A model generated the notes under the pieces. That model searched no databases. It was not told where the DNA came from and saw only the letters and a list, made by a program, of their open reading frames with translations. The translations under genes and the position numbers were made by a program. A stretch of 10,570 nt of DNA from Pseudomonadota bacterium (lineage in GTDB: Bacteria > Pseudomonadota > Gammaproteobacteria > Xanthomonadales > Xanthomonadaceae): contig JAEWAG010000126.1 in assembly GCA_023391775.1 (NCBI GenBank), positions 1 to 10,570 on the forward strand, given 5' to 3'. Position 1 is the first letter of the stretch, and each line of letters begins with the position of its first letter. Of this stretch, positions 1-5,563 are shown in pieces.

Positions 1-276
1 TCCGAAGGCGACACCATCGTGGTCAACATCGGCGACATGCTCGAGCGCCTGACCAACCACGTGTATCCGTCCACCATCCACCGTGTGGTCAATCCCCCGG
101 GCGAGGCGGCACGCAAGCCGCGTTACTCGGTGCCGTTCTTCCTGCACCCGAATCCGGATTTCCTGATCGACGTGCTGCCCTCGTGCACCAGTGCCGGGAA
201 TCCGAGCCGGTACCCGGAGCCGATCACCGCACAGGGCTTCCTCGAGCAGCGCCTGCGCGAGATCAAGTTGAAGTAA
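1..276 (+). CDS. 2-oxoglutarate/Fe(II)-dependent oxygenase, isopenicillin N synthase family (3' end only)
   Basis: This is the last 91 codons of a gene that begins before the window; the frame is open from base 1 to the TAA at 274-276. The fragment is the C-terminal half of the double-stranded beta-helix fold. It contains the third metal ligand in STIHRVV (His27 of the fragment) and, 14 residues later, the RYS motif (Arg41, Ser43), which in this family holds the 2-oxoglutarate or substrate carboxylate. The GDMLERLTNH segment before the histidine is also typical of isopenicillin N synthase-like and plant-type oxygenases. The first His and Asp ligands lie outside the window. Members oxidise small molecules using O2, but the fragment gives no clue to the substrate, so no gene symbol is offered. 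There is no obvious terminator in the 95 bp before tpiA. Confidence 0.85.
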   Translation, partial: SEGDTIVVNIGDMLERLTNHVYPSTIHRVVNPPGEAARKPRYSVPFFLHPNPDFLIDVLPSCTSAGNPSRYPEPITAQGFLEQRLREIKLK

Positions 277-371
277 GTTCACGGAAAGCGCGTCCTGTCG
301 AGCGTTGTCAGGGCGCGCGTCCGCGTACGGCCCGGTATCCTGTGCTCCAATTTGCGTATTCAGGAGCAGGC

Positions 372-1130
372 ATGCGTCGCAGGATCGTGGCGGGCAACTG
401 GAAGCTGCATGGAACCCGGGACTTCGCCACCTCGCTGGTGGCCGACCTCGCCCGGGAGGCGCCGGTGCCGGGCGTGGAGCTGGTGGTGATGCCTCCGCTG
501 CCCTACCTGGGCGACCTGATCGAGGACTTCGAGGGGTCCGGGCTGCTGTTCGGCGCCCAGGACGTGAGCCCGAACGGCGAGGGTGCCTATACCGGCGAGG
601 TTTCGGCCCGGATGCTGGTGGACGTGGGTGCCCGGTACGGTCTTTGCGGCCACTCCGAGCGGCGCCGGTACCACGGCGAGAGCAGCGAACTGGTGGCGCG
701 GAAGATGCAGGCGGCGCTGGACGCCGGGCTGGTCCCGGTGCTGTGCCTGGGCGAGCACCAGGCGGACCGCGAGGCCGGGCGCGCGCGCGAGGTGATCGCG
801 GCCCAGCTCCAGCCGGTCCTGGACCTGGTCGGGGTAGGGGGCTTTGACGGGGCGGTGGTCGCCTACGAGCCGTGCTGGGCCATCGGTACCGGCCAGACCG
901 CCACCCCGGAGCAGGCGCAGGAGATGCACGCATTCATCCGTCGCCAGATCGCCGCCCACGATGCTAGAATTGCTGATTCGCTGCCGATCCTGTACGGCGG
1001 CAGCGTCAAGCCCGGCAACGCCGGCGCGCTCTGTGCGCAGCCGGACGTGGACGGCGGGCTGATCGGCGGAGCCTCCCTGGTGGCCGCCGAGTTCCTGGCC
1101 ATTGCCCAGGCCGCTGCGGCGGCCCGGTAG
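372..1130 (+). CDS. tpiA: Triosephosphate isomerase
   Basis: A cytoplasmic glycolytic enzyme that interconverts dihydroxyacetone phosphate and glyceraldehyde 3-phosphate. The product is 252 aa, the usual length for bacterial TIM. The active site is complete: Lys11 in GNWKLHG, His94 in CGHSERR, Glu166 in AYEPCWAIGTG followed by the mobile phosphate-gripping loop, and the phosphate-binding YGGSVKPGNA (208 onward) and DGGLIGGAS near the C-terminus. The usual Asn of NWK-x-N is His, which I recall as normal in xanthomonads. The ATG at 372 is chosen because it starts the MRRRIVAGNWK N-terminus and has AGGAG (362-366) 5 nt upstream; the frame stays open upstream, but those residues match nothing in the family. 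secG begins 14 bp after the stop, so the two are probably co-transcribed. Confidence 0.97.
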   Translation: MRRRIVAGNWKLHGTRDFATSLVADLAREAPVPGVELVVMPPLPYLGDLIEDFEGSGLLFGAQDVSPNGEGAYTGEVSARMLVDVGARYGLCGHSERRRYHGESSELVARKMQAALDAGLVPVLCLGEHQADREAGRAREVIAAQLQPVLDLVGVGGFDGAVVAYEPCWAIGTGQTATPEQAQEMHAFIRRQIAAHDARIADSLPILYGGSVKPGNAGALCAQPDVDGGLIGGASLVAAEFLAIAQAAAAAR

Positions 1131-1144
1131 TCGAGACCCTGACA

Positions 1145-1561
1145 ATGCTGATGCTGATCCTCAACGTGGTGTACGTGCTGGTGGCGATCGCCATGATCGT
1201 GCTGATCCTGCTCCAGCGCGGCGCTGGTGCGGCCGCTGGCTCCGGTTTCGGCGCCGGTGCGTCGGGCACGGTGTTCGGCGCGCGTGGCGCGTCCAACTTC
1301 CTGTCCAAGAGCACCAAGTGGCTGGCGGTGGTGTTCTTCGCCATCAGCCTGTTCATGGCCTGGTACGCGACCCACAGTGCCCGCCCGGTGGCCCAGGCCG
1401 ACCTCGGCGTGATGTCCCAGCTGCCGGCGGCTCCGTCGGCCGCGCCAGGCGAGCTGCCGCCGGCCATGCCGGCCGAAGTGCCGGCCGCTGCCCCGGCGGC
1501 GGAGGAAGTGCCGGCCCCGGCGCAGGAAAATGCGCCCGAGGCTGCTACTCCGGCCGAGTAA
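1145..1561 (+). CDS. secG: Preprotein translocase subunit SecG
   Basis: A small inner-membrane subunit of SecYEG that assists protein export. The 138-aa product has two hydrophobic segments (about residues 2-22 and 55-75). They are joined by the Gly/Ala-rich cytoplasmic loop typical of SecG, with LLQRGAGAAAGSGFG and then SGTVFGARGASNFL. After the second membrane helix comes a tail of about 60 residues rich in Ala, Pro and Glu, probably disordered. SecG tails vary widely, so this is not evidence of a new domain. The ATG at 1145 has no convincing Shine-Dalgarno sequence and a second ATG lies at 1151; 1145 is preferred because MLxLILNVVYVL is the family start. Placement between tpiA and a tRNA-Leu gene, followed by nuo, is a familiar gammaproteobacterial arrangement. 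Confidence 0.95.
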   Translation: MLMLILNVVYVLVAIAMIVLILLQRGAGAAAGSGFGAGASGTVFGARGASNFLSKSTKWLAVVFFAISLFMAWYATHSARPVAQADLGVMSQLPAAPSAAPGELPPAMPAEVPAAAPAAEEVPAPAQENAPEAATPAE

Positions 1562-1566
1562 GGCTG

Positions 1567-1572
1567 TACAAT
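1567..1572 (+). promoter_or_regulatory. Possible -10 element for the tRNA-Leu gene
   Basis: TACAAT, five of six matches to the sigma70 -10 consensus, sits in the 43-bp gap between secG and the tRNA. It would place a start near 1579, about 25 nt before the mature tRNA. The bases after it are almost all G/C, like the GC-rich discriminators of stringently controlled stable-RNA promoters. The -35 position falls in the last codons of secG and matches poorly (GCTACT with a 17-bp spacer). The tRNA could instead be processed from a tpiA-secG transcript. Confidence 0.35.
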
Positions 1573-1604
1573 GCGCCGCGCGCTGCAGCCGGCGCGAGTT
1601 TCAA

Positions 1605-1689
1605 GCCCAGGTGGCGGAATTGGTAGACGCACTACCTTGAGGTGGTAGCGACGAGAGTCGTAGGGGTTCGAGTCCCCTCTTGGGCACCA
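1605..1689 (+). tRNA. tRNA-Leu, anticodon GAG
   Basis: A full class II cloverleaf of 85 nt including the encoded CCA. The acceptor stem pairs GCCCAGG (1605-1611) with CTTGGGC, with one G-U pair. The D arm has GGTAGACGC. The anticodon stem pairs CTACC with GGTAG around the loop TTGAGGT, giving anticodon GAG, which reads CUC and CUU leucine codons. The long variable arm pairs CGAC with GTCG around GAGA, as expected for tRNA-Leu. The T arm pairs AGGGG with CCCCT around TTCGAGT. ACCA ends at 1689. Confidence 0.98.
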
Positions 1690-1698
1690 ATGCAGACG

Positions 1699-1718
1699 GT
1701 CCGGCGCATGCGCCGGAC
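1699..1718. repeat. Perfect 20-bp palindrome just after the tRNA
   Basis: GTCCGGCGCA followed by its exact reverse complement, beginning 10 nt after the tRNA CCA end. In RNA it would form an 8-bp stem with a CATG loop. It has no T-tract of its own but stands 7 nt before the terminator hairpin at 1726, so it may reinforce termination or guide tRNA 3' trimming. It could also be a DNA-binding site or a dispersed palindromic repeat; one window cannot tell. Confidence 0.6.
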
Positions 1719-1725
1719 ACAGGAC

Positions 1726-1749
1726 GCCCGCTTCGGCGGGCTTCTTTTT
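1726..1749 (+). terminator. Rho-independent terminator of tpiA-secG-tRNA
   Basis: GCCCGC (1726-1731), the stable tetraloop TTCG, and GCGGGC (1736-1741) are followed at once by TTCTTTTT (1742-1749). This is a textbook intrinsic terminator and the only T-run of this kind in the window. It separates the tpiA-secG-tRNA unit from the nuo operon, whose promoter lies about 40 bp further on. Confidence 0.9.
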
Positions 1750-1750
1750 G

Positions 1751-1766
1751 CCCGGAAGGTTCCGGG
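1751..1766. repeat. Short inverted repeat after the terminator
   Basis: CCCGGAA, GG, TTCCGGG: perfect 7-bp arms around 2 bp, folding as a 6-bp stem with an AGGT loop. It begins one base after the T-run and ends 24 bp before the putative nuoA -35 box. Its role is unknown: it may be a secondary termination stem or a protein site upstream of the promoter. Confidence 0.45.
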
Positions 1767-1786
1767 AGTGGTGATAAAGGGGCCAA

Positions 1787-1814
1787 AGCGTTTACCCCCA
1801 TCGCCGCAAACGCT
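1787..1814. promoter_or_regulatory. Inverted repeat overlapping the nuoA promoter, possible operator
   Basis: AGCGTTT (1787-1793) and AAACGCT (1808-1814) are exact reverse complements separated by 14 bp. The left arm shares three bases with the -35 hexamer and the right arm ends on the first base of the -10 hexamer. A dimer bound here would block RNA polymerase. A 7-bp match at this spacing can arise by chance in a region of this length, so an operator is only a possibility. Confidence 0.3.
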
Positions 1815-1819
1815 ACAAT
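1791..1819 (+). promoter_or_regulatory. Sigma70-like promoter of the nuo operon
   Basis: TTTACC (1791-1796, four of six consensus matches) and TACAAT (1814-1819, five of six) are separated by exactly 17 bp, the optimal spacing. The predicted start is near 1826, giving an untranslated leader of about 155 nt before the nuoA start. The position, after the only terminator and before nuoA, supports it. The surroundings are locally AT-richer than the genes. No second promoter is visible closer to nuoA. Confidence 0.65.
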
Positions 1820-1842
1820 TCCGAAGCTATGCAGACGGTGCC

Positions 1843-1863
1843 GGCCCGGGGTTTCCCGGGGCC
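1843..1863 (+). other. GC hairpin 1 in the nuo leader
   Basis: GGCCCGGG, the loop GTTT and CCCGGGGCC form a strong stem with a single bulged G (1858) in the predicted leader RNA, about 17 nt after the predicted transcription start. It could protect the 5' end of the long nuo mRNA or be a by-product of high GC content. No U-run follows, so it is not a terminator. Confidence 0.4.
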
Positions 1864-1882
1864 GCGCCATGCATTCCAAGTC

Positions 1883-1899
1883 CCGCGGCCAGGCCGCGG
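1883..1899 (+). other. GC hairpin 2 in the nuo leader (odd palindrome)
   Basis: CCGCGGCC, a central A, and GGCCGCGG: perfect 8-bp arms. As RNA it folds as a 6-bp stem with a CCAGG loop. It is the middle of three evenly placed hairpins in the nuo leader and has no U-run. Confidence 0.4.
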
Positions 1900-1943
1900 C
1901 AGGCAGGCGTCGGAACCCGCGCAAGCGGTCCGCGCCAACCCAG

Positions 1944-1959
1944 GCCCGCTCCGGCGGGC
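1944..1959 (+). other. GC hairpin 3 in the nuo leader, near-copy of the upstream terminator stem
   Basis: GCCCGC, loop TCCG, GCGGGC: the same stem as the terminator at 1726-1741, differing in one loop base, but with no T-run. It ends 21 nt before the nuoA start, just ahead of the weak purine-rich ribosome site (GAGGCAAGAGAGAA, 1961-1974). It may influence ribosome access or mRNA stability. Confidence 0.45.
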
Positions 1960-1980
1960 AGAGGCAAGAGAGAACCACAC

Positions 1981-2337
1981 GTGCTGGCCCAATACCTGCC
2001 GACCCTGTTGTTCCTGATCGTGGCCACCGGGATCGGCGTTGCGCTGATCATCGTGGGCCGCGTGCTCGGTCCCCGCAGTCCGGACGCGCAGAAGCTGTCG
2101 CCCTACGAGTGCGGTTTCGAGGCATTCGAGGATGCGCGCATGAAGTTCGACGTGCGCTATTACCTCATCGCGATCCAGTTCATCGTCTTCGACCTGGAAA
2201 TCATCTTCATCGTGCCGTGGACCCTCGTGTTCCAGGACCTCGGGGCCCGCGCGCTGGTCACGATGGGCCTGTTCGTGGGCATGCTGTTCCTCGGCTTCAT
2301 CTACGTCTGGAAGAAGGGAGCGCTCGAATGGGAGTGA
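1981..2337 (+). CDS. nuoA: NADH-quinone oxidoreductase subunit A
   Basis: A small membrane subunit of complex I beside the quinone channel, next to NuoH. The 118-aa product has three membrane helices (about residues 8-29, 62-82 and 90-110). Between the first and second is the conserved loop with YECGFE (Cys44) and KFDVRYY, and the second helix carries FDLE (Asp71, Glu73). The start is GTG at 1981, because MLAQYLP is the family N-terminus. The frame is open well upstream, but that stretch is leader sequence. The ribosome site is weak (GAGAGAA). The last 10 bases overlap nuoB. The gene is intact and the first of the operon, behind the promoter at 1791. Confidence 0.95.
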   Translation: MLAQYLPTLLFLIVATGIGVALIIVGRVLGPRSPDAQKLSPYECGFEAFEDARMKFDVRYYLIAIQFIVFDLEIIFIVPWTLVFQDLGARALVTMGLFVGMLFLGFIYVWKKGALEWE

Positions 2338-2905
2338 TCCAAACCATCGACCGCCTGATGACCAACCCGATGCCAGAGGCGCGGGTCGAGGACATCCTGC
2401 GGCCCGCCGGCGAGAACCCGCTGCTGGAGAAGGGTACGTCACCACCAGCGTCGATGCACTGGTCAACTGGGCCCGCACCGGCTCGATGTGGCCGAAGACC
2501 TTCGGCCTGGCCTGCTGCGCGGTGGAAATGATGCACGCCGGCGCCGCGCGCCTGGACCTGGACCGGTACGGCGTGGTGTTCCGCCCCTCGCCGCGCCAGT
2601 CGGACGTGATGATCGTGGCCGGCACCCTGGTCAACTAGATGGCCCCGGCGCTGCGCAAGGTCTACGACCAGATGCCGGACCCGAAGTGGGTCATCTCGAT
2701 GGGCAGCTGCGCCAATGGCGGCGGCTACTACCATTACTCGTACTCGGTGGTGCGCGGCTGTGACCGCATCGTGCCGGTGGACATCTACGTCCCGGGTTGC
2801 CCGCCGACGGCCGAGGCGCTGGTCTACGGCATCCTGCAGTTGCAGAAGAAGATCTGGCGCACCCAGACGGTCGCGGCGAACAAGAACAACACCATCGCCC
2901 GCTGA
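2328..2905 (+). pseudogene. nuoB: NADH-quinone oxidoreductase subunit B, disrupted by a frameshift and a stop codon
   Basis: NuoB carries the last iron-sulfur cluster, N2, which passes electrons to quinone. The start (ATG 2328) overlaps nuoA and has AAGGGAG (2314-2320) 7 nt upstream. The first 36 residues are normal up to PLLEKG. One base is then missing at about 2433-2435: GAG AAG GGT ACG replaces the expected GAG AAG GGN TAC, so translation as written gives 67 aa ending at TGA 2529-2531. In the shifted frame (Tyr37 at 2435-2437) the family sequence resumes with [13 protein letters not shown], but an in-frame TAG (2636-2638) stands at codon 104, where LVNKMAP is expected. Restored, the protein would be 192 aa with all four N2 cysteines: Cys63-Cys64 in GLACC, Cys128 in MGSCANGG, Cys158 in VPGCPP. 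Residue 57 is Lys where WPMTFG has Met. Bases 2639-2905 could encode only an 88-aa tail with no ribosome site. Real inactivation or sequence error are both possible. Confidence 0.9.
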
Positions 2906-2959
2906 TCGCCCCTGATCCACCGCGCCCCGCGCGCACCAACGACGGAAACGCCAAGCCCC

Positions 2960-3712
2960 ATGGCCGAGCCAGCTGCCACCTTTGCCCAACGACTGCGCGA
3001 CCGGTTCCCCGGCGCCTCGGTCACCGTGGCCGAGCCCCGTGGTGAAGTCACCCTCGAGGCCAGCCCCCAAGACCTGGTCGCCACCTGCATCGCGCTGCGC
3101 GACGAGTTCGGTTTCGAGCAGCTGGTCGACGTCTGCGGCATCGACTACATGGGTTACGGAAGCGACGAGTGGGACACCGATGACGTGTCCTCCGGCGGCT
3201 TCAGCCGCGGCGTGGAGGGCAAGGGCCCGGGCCGCTTCGGCTGGGGCGAGCGCCCGAGCGAGCAGGGTGCCGCGGGGGTCGAGCCGACCCTGATACCCGA
3301 GCACCGCTTCGCCGCGATCACCCACCTGCTGTCTTACGCACACAACCGCCGCCTGCGCCTGCGCTGCTTCGCCCCGGACGACTCGCTGCCGGTGGTGCCG
3401 TCGCTGGTGCCGGTGTGGCGTGGCGCCAACTGGTTCGAGCGCGAGGCGTTCGACCTGTACGGAATCATTTTCGAAGGCCATCCGGACCTGCGCCGGATCA
3501 TGACGGACTACGGTTTCGTCGGCCATCCGTTCCGCAAGGACTTCCCGCTGATCGGCAACGTCGAGGTCCGCTACGACGAGGCTCGCCAGCGCGTGGTGTA
3601 CGAGCCGGTGACCTCGGTCGAGCCGCGCGTGGGCGTGCCGCGGGTTATCCGTGACGACGCGCGCTACCAGACCGCCGCAGGCGAGGCCGCACAAGGGGAG
3701 GCCACCAAGTGA
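2960..3712 (+). CDS. nuoC: NADH-quinone oxidoreductase subunit C (30-kDa type)
   Basis: A peripheral-arm subunit of complex I that packs against NuoD; it has no cofactor. The product is 250 aa. The signature of the 30-kDa family is present: [12 protein letters not shown] (158 onward), then [27 protein letters not shown]. The conserved C-terminal part follows ([23 protein letters not shown]). Between DYMGYG (about 66) and [12 protein letters not shown] (about 114) is an insertion of about 45 residues, acidic then Gly/Arg-rich, absent from most NuoC proteins; I recall a similar one in Xanthomonas. NuoC is not fused to NuoD. The start ATG at 2960 follows nuoB by 54 bp, the longest gap in the operon, with only a weak GACGGAAA site upstream. 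The stop overlaps the nuoD start. Confidence 0.95.
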   Translation: MAEPAATFAQRLRDRFPGASVTVAEPRGEVTLEASPQDLVATCIALRDEFGFEQLVDVCGIDYMGYGSDEWDTDDVSSGGFSRGVEGKGPGRFGWGERPSEQGAAGVEPTLIPEHRFAAITHLLSYAHNRRLRLRCFAPDDSLPVVPSLVPVWRGANWFEREAFDLYGIIFEGHPDLRRIMTDYGFVGHPFRKDFPLIGNVEVRYDEARQRVVYEPVTSVEPRVGVPRVIRDDARYQTAAGEAAQGEATK

Positions 3713-5028
3713 GCGCCCAGATGCTTACCGACCACGACCTGCCAGGCCAGGCGCCGGCAGGCTCCGCCGCGCTGCGGCAGGAGATCCGCAACTACACGAT
3801 GAACTTCGGCCCGCAGCATCCGGCCGCGCACGGCGTGCTGCGCCTGATCCTGGAGATGGATGGCGAGACCATCATCCGTGCCGATCCGCATGTCGGGCTG
3901 CTCCATCGCGGTACCGAGAAGCTGGCCGAGTCCAAGCCGTTCAACCAGTCGATCCCGTACATGGACCGCCTGGATTACGTGTCGATGATGTGCAACGAGC
4001 ACGCCTACGTGCGCGCGATCGAGACCCTGCTCGGGATCGAAGCGCCGGAGCGTGCGCAGTACATCCGCACCATGTTCGACGAGATCACCCGCATCCTGAA
4101 CCACCTGATGTGGATCGGCGCCAGCGCGCTGGACCTGGGTGCGATGGCGGTGTTCCTGTACGCGTTCCGCGAGCGCGAGGAACTGATGGACGTGTACGAG
4201 GCGGTAAGCGGCGCGCGCATGCACGCGGCCTACTACCGTCCCGGCGGCGTGTACCGCGACCTGCCGGACTTCATGCACAAGTACAAGGAGGCGCCCTGGA
4301 ACAAGGGTGCCAAGCTCAAGCGCTTCAACGAGGCGCGCGAGGGCTCCCTGCTGGATTACCTGGAGCACTTCACCCGCGAGTTCTTGAAGCGCGTCGACGA
4401 GTACGAGACCCTGCTGACGGACAACCGCATCTGGAAGCAGCGTACCGTCGGCAACGGCGTGGTCACCCCGGAGCAGGCCTATGCCTGGGGCATGAGCGGC
4501 GTGATGCTGCGCGGCTCGGGCATCGCCTGGGACCTGCGCAAGAAGCAGCCGTACGCCCGCTACGACGCAGTCGACTTCGACATTCCGGTGGGCACCAATG
4601 GCGATTGCTACGACCGCTACCTGGTGCGCGTCGCGGAGATGCGCCAGTCCAACCGCATCATCGCCCAGTGCGTGAAGTGGCTGAAGCAAAACCCGGGCCC
4701 GGTGATGGTCAGGAACTTCAAGGTCGCCCCTCCCAGCCGGGAGGAGATGAAGGACGACATGGAAGCCCTGATCCACCACTTCAAGCTGTTCTCCGAGGGC
4801 TATTGCGTACCCGCCGGCGAGACCTATGCCGCGGTCGAGGCCCCCAAGGGCGAGTTCGGCTGCTACCTGGTGTCCGACGGCGCGAACAAGCCGTTCCGCG
4901 TGCACCTGCGCGCGCCCGGCTTCGCGCACCTCTCGTCCATGGACGAGATCGTGCGCGGCCACATGCTTGCCGACGTCGTTGCGATGATCGGTACCTATGA
5001 TCTTGTGTTTGGTGAGGTGGATCGATGA
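3709..5028 (+). CDS. nuoD: NADH-quinone oxidoreductase subunit D (49-kDa type)
   Basis: NuoD forms, with NuoB, the chamber where quinone is reduced. The product is 439 aa and complete. [15 protein letters not shown] includes His41, and [16 protein letters not shown] includes Tyr90. These correspond by spacing and context to the His38/Tyr87 pair of Thermus Nqo4 that contacts the quinone headgroup. [12 protein letters not shown] and the C-terminal [10 protein letters not shown] are also as expected. The protein is related to NiFe-hydrogenase large subunits but lacks their metal cysteines. The start is GTG at 3709, overlapping the nuoC stop as GTGA, with a strong AAGGGGAGG (3693-3701) 7 nt upstream; an ATG at 3721 is a weaker alternative. 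The stop overlaps the nuoE ATG as ATGA. Confidence 0.97.
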   Translation: MSAQMLTDHDLPGQAPAGSAALRQEIRNYTMNFGPQHPAAHGVLRLILEMDGETIIRADPHVGLLHRGTEKLAESKPFNQSIPYMDRLDYVSMMCNEHAYVRAIETLLGIEAPERAQYIRTMFDEITRILNHLMWIGASALDLGAMAVFLYAFREREELMDVYEAVSGARMHAAYYRPGGVYRDLPDFMHKYKEAPWNKGAKLKRFNEAREGSLLDYLEHFTREFLKRVDEYETLLTDNRIWKQRTVGNGVVTPEQAYAWGMSGVMLRGSGIAWDLRKKQPYARYDAVDFDIPVGTNGDCYDRYLVRVAEMRQSNRIIAQCVKWLKQNPGPVMVRNFKVAPPSREEMKDDMEALIHHFKLFSEGYCVPAGETYAAVEAPKGEFGCYLVSDGANKPFRVHLRAPGFAHLSSMDEIVRGHMLADVVAMIGTYDLVFGEVDR

Positions 5029-5552
5029 AGGCCACCGGTAATTTCGAGAACGCGCGCAACGTCGACCCGATGGTCGTGTTGAGCGACGCCACGCGCGCGC
5101 ACATCCACCACTGGTTGACCAAGTTCCCGCCCGACCGCAAGCGGTCGGCGGTGCTGCAGGGGCTGCACGCGGCCCAGGAACAGAACAACGGCTGGCTCAG
5201 CGACGAGCTGATCGCCGCGGTCGCGAAGTATCTCGACATCCCGCCGGTGTGGGCCTACGAGGTCGCCACGTTCTACACGATGTTCGAGACCCAGCCGGTC
5301 GGGCGCAACAACGTCGCGTTCTGCACCAATATCAGCTGCTGGCTCAACGGGGCGCAGGAGCTGGTCGCCCATGCCGAGCAGAAGCTGGGCTGCAAGCTGG
5401 GCGGATCCACCGCCGATGGCCGCGTCTACCTCAAGCGCGAGGAAGAGTGCGTTGCCGCGTGCTGTGGCGCCCCGGTGGTCGTCATCAACGGCCATTACCA
5501 CGAGAAGCTCACCACCGAGAAGGTGGACGAGCTGCTCGACGGACTGAAGTGA
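5025..5552 (+). CDS. nuoE: NADH-quinone oxidoreductase subunit E (24-kDa type)
   Basis: A thioredoxin-fold subunit of the NADH dehydrogenase module; it holds the [2Fe-2S] cluster N1a beside the FMN of NuoF. The product is 175 aa. The N-terminal helical region contains [34 protein letters not shown] follows, then the cluster ligands Cys100 and Cys105 (CTNISC) and Cys142 and Cys146 (CVAACCGAP, Cys147 being the extra, non-ligand cysteine). It ends with [20 protein letters not shown]. The ATG at 5025 overlaps the nuoD stop, with GGTGAGGTGG just upstream. nuoF begins 11 bp after the stop. Confidence 0.97.
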   Translation: MKATGNFENARNVDPMVVLSDATRAHIHHWLTKFPPDRKRSAVLQGLHAAQEQNNGWLSDELIAAVAKYLDIPPVWAYEVATFYTMFETQPVGRNNVAFCTNISCWLNGAQELVAHAEQKLGCKLGGSTADGRVYLKREEECVAACCGAPVVVINGHYHEKLTTEKVDELLDGLK

Positions 5553-5563
5553 GGCCGGCTGAC

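Noticed and set aside
301..371. Promoter for tpiA (TTGTCA at 305 and TATCCT at 336)
   Set aside because: The spacing of 25 bp is too wide and no alternative hexamer pair with 16-18 bp spacing is convincing; a promoter may exist but cannot be supported.
1605..1700. tRNA-Leu as the attachment site of an integrated element
   Set aside because: No integrase, no duplicated tRNA 3' end and no foreign genes follow; the downstream genes are the standard nuo operon.
1642..1980. N-terminal extension of NuoA reaching back into the tRNA
   Set aside because: The frame is open only because stops are rare at this GC content; it runs through the tRNA, terminator and promoter, and NuoA proteins begin at the 1981 position.
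2427..2440. Programmed -1 ribosomal frameshift to join the two nuoB frames
   Set aside because: The bases GAG AAG GGT do not form a slippery heptamer, NuoB is not known to need frameshifting, and the downstream TAG would still end translation.
2297..3694. Long open frame on the minus strand opposite nuoB-nuoC (465 codons)
   Set aside because: An antisense shadow caused by high GC codon use; the translation is low-complexity His/Arg/Ala-rich and has no recognisable family, while the + strand carries clear nuo genes.
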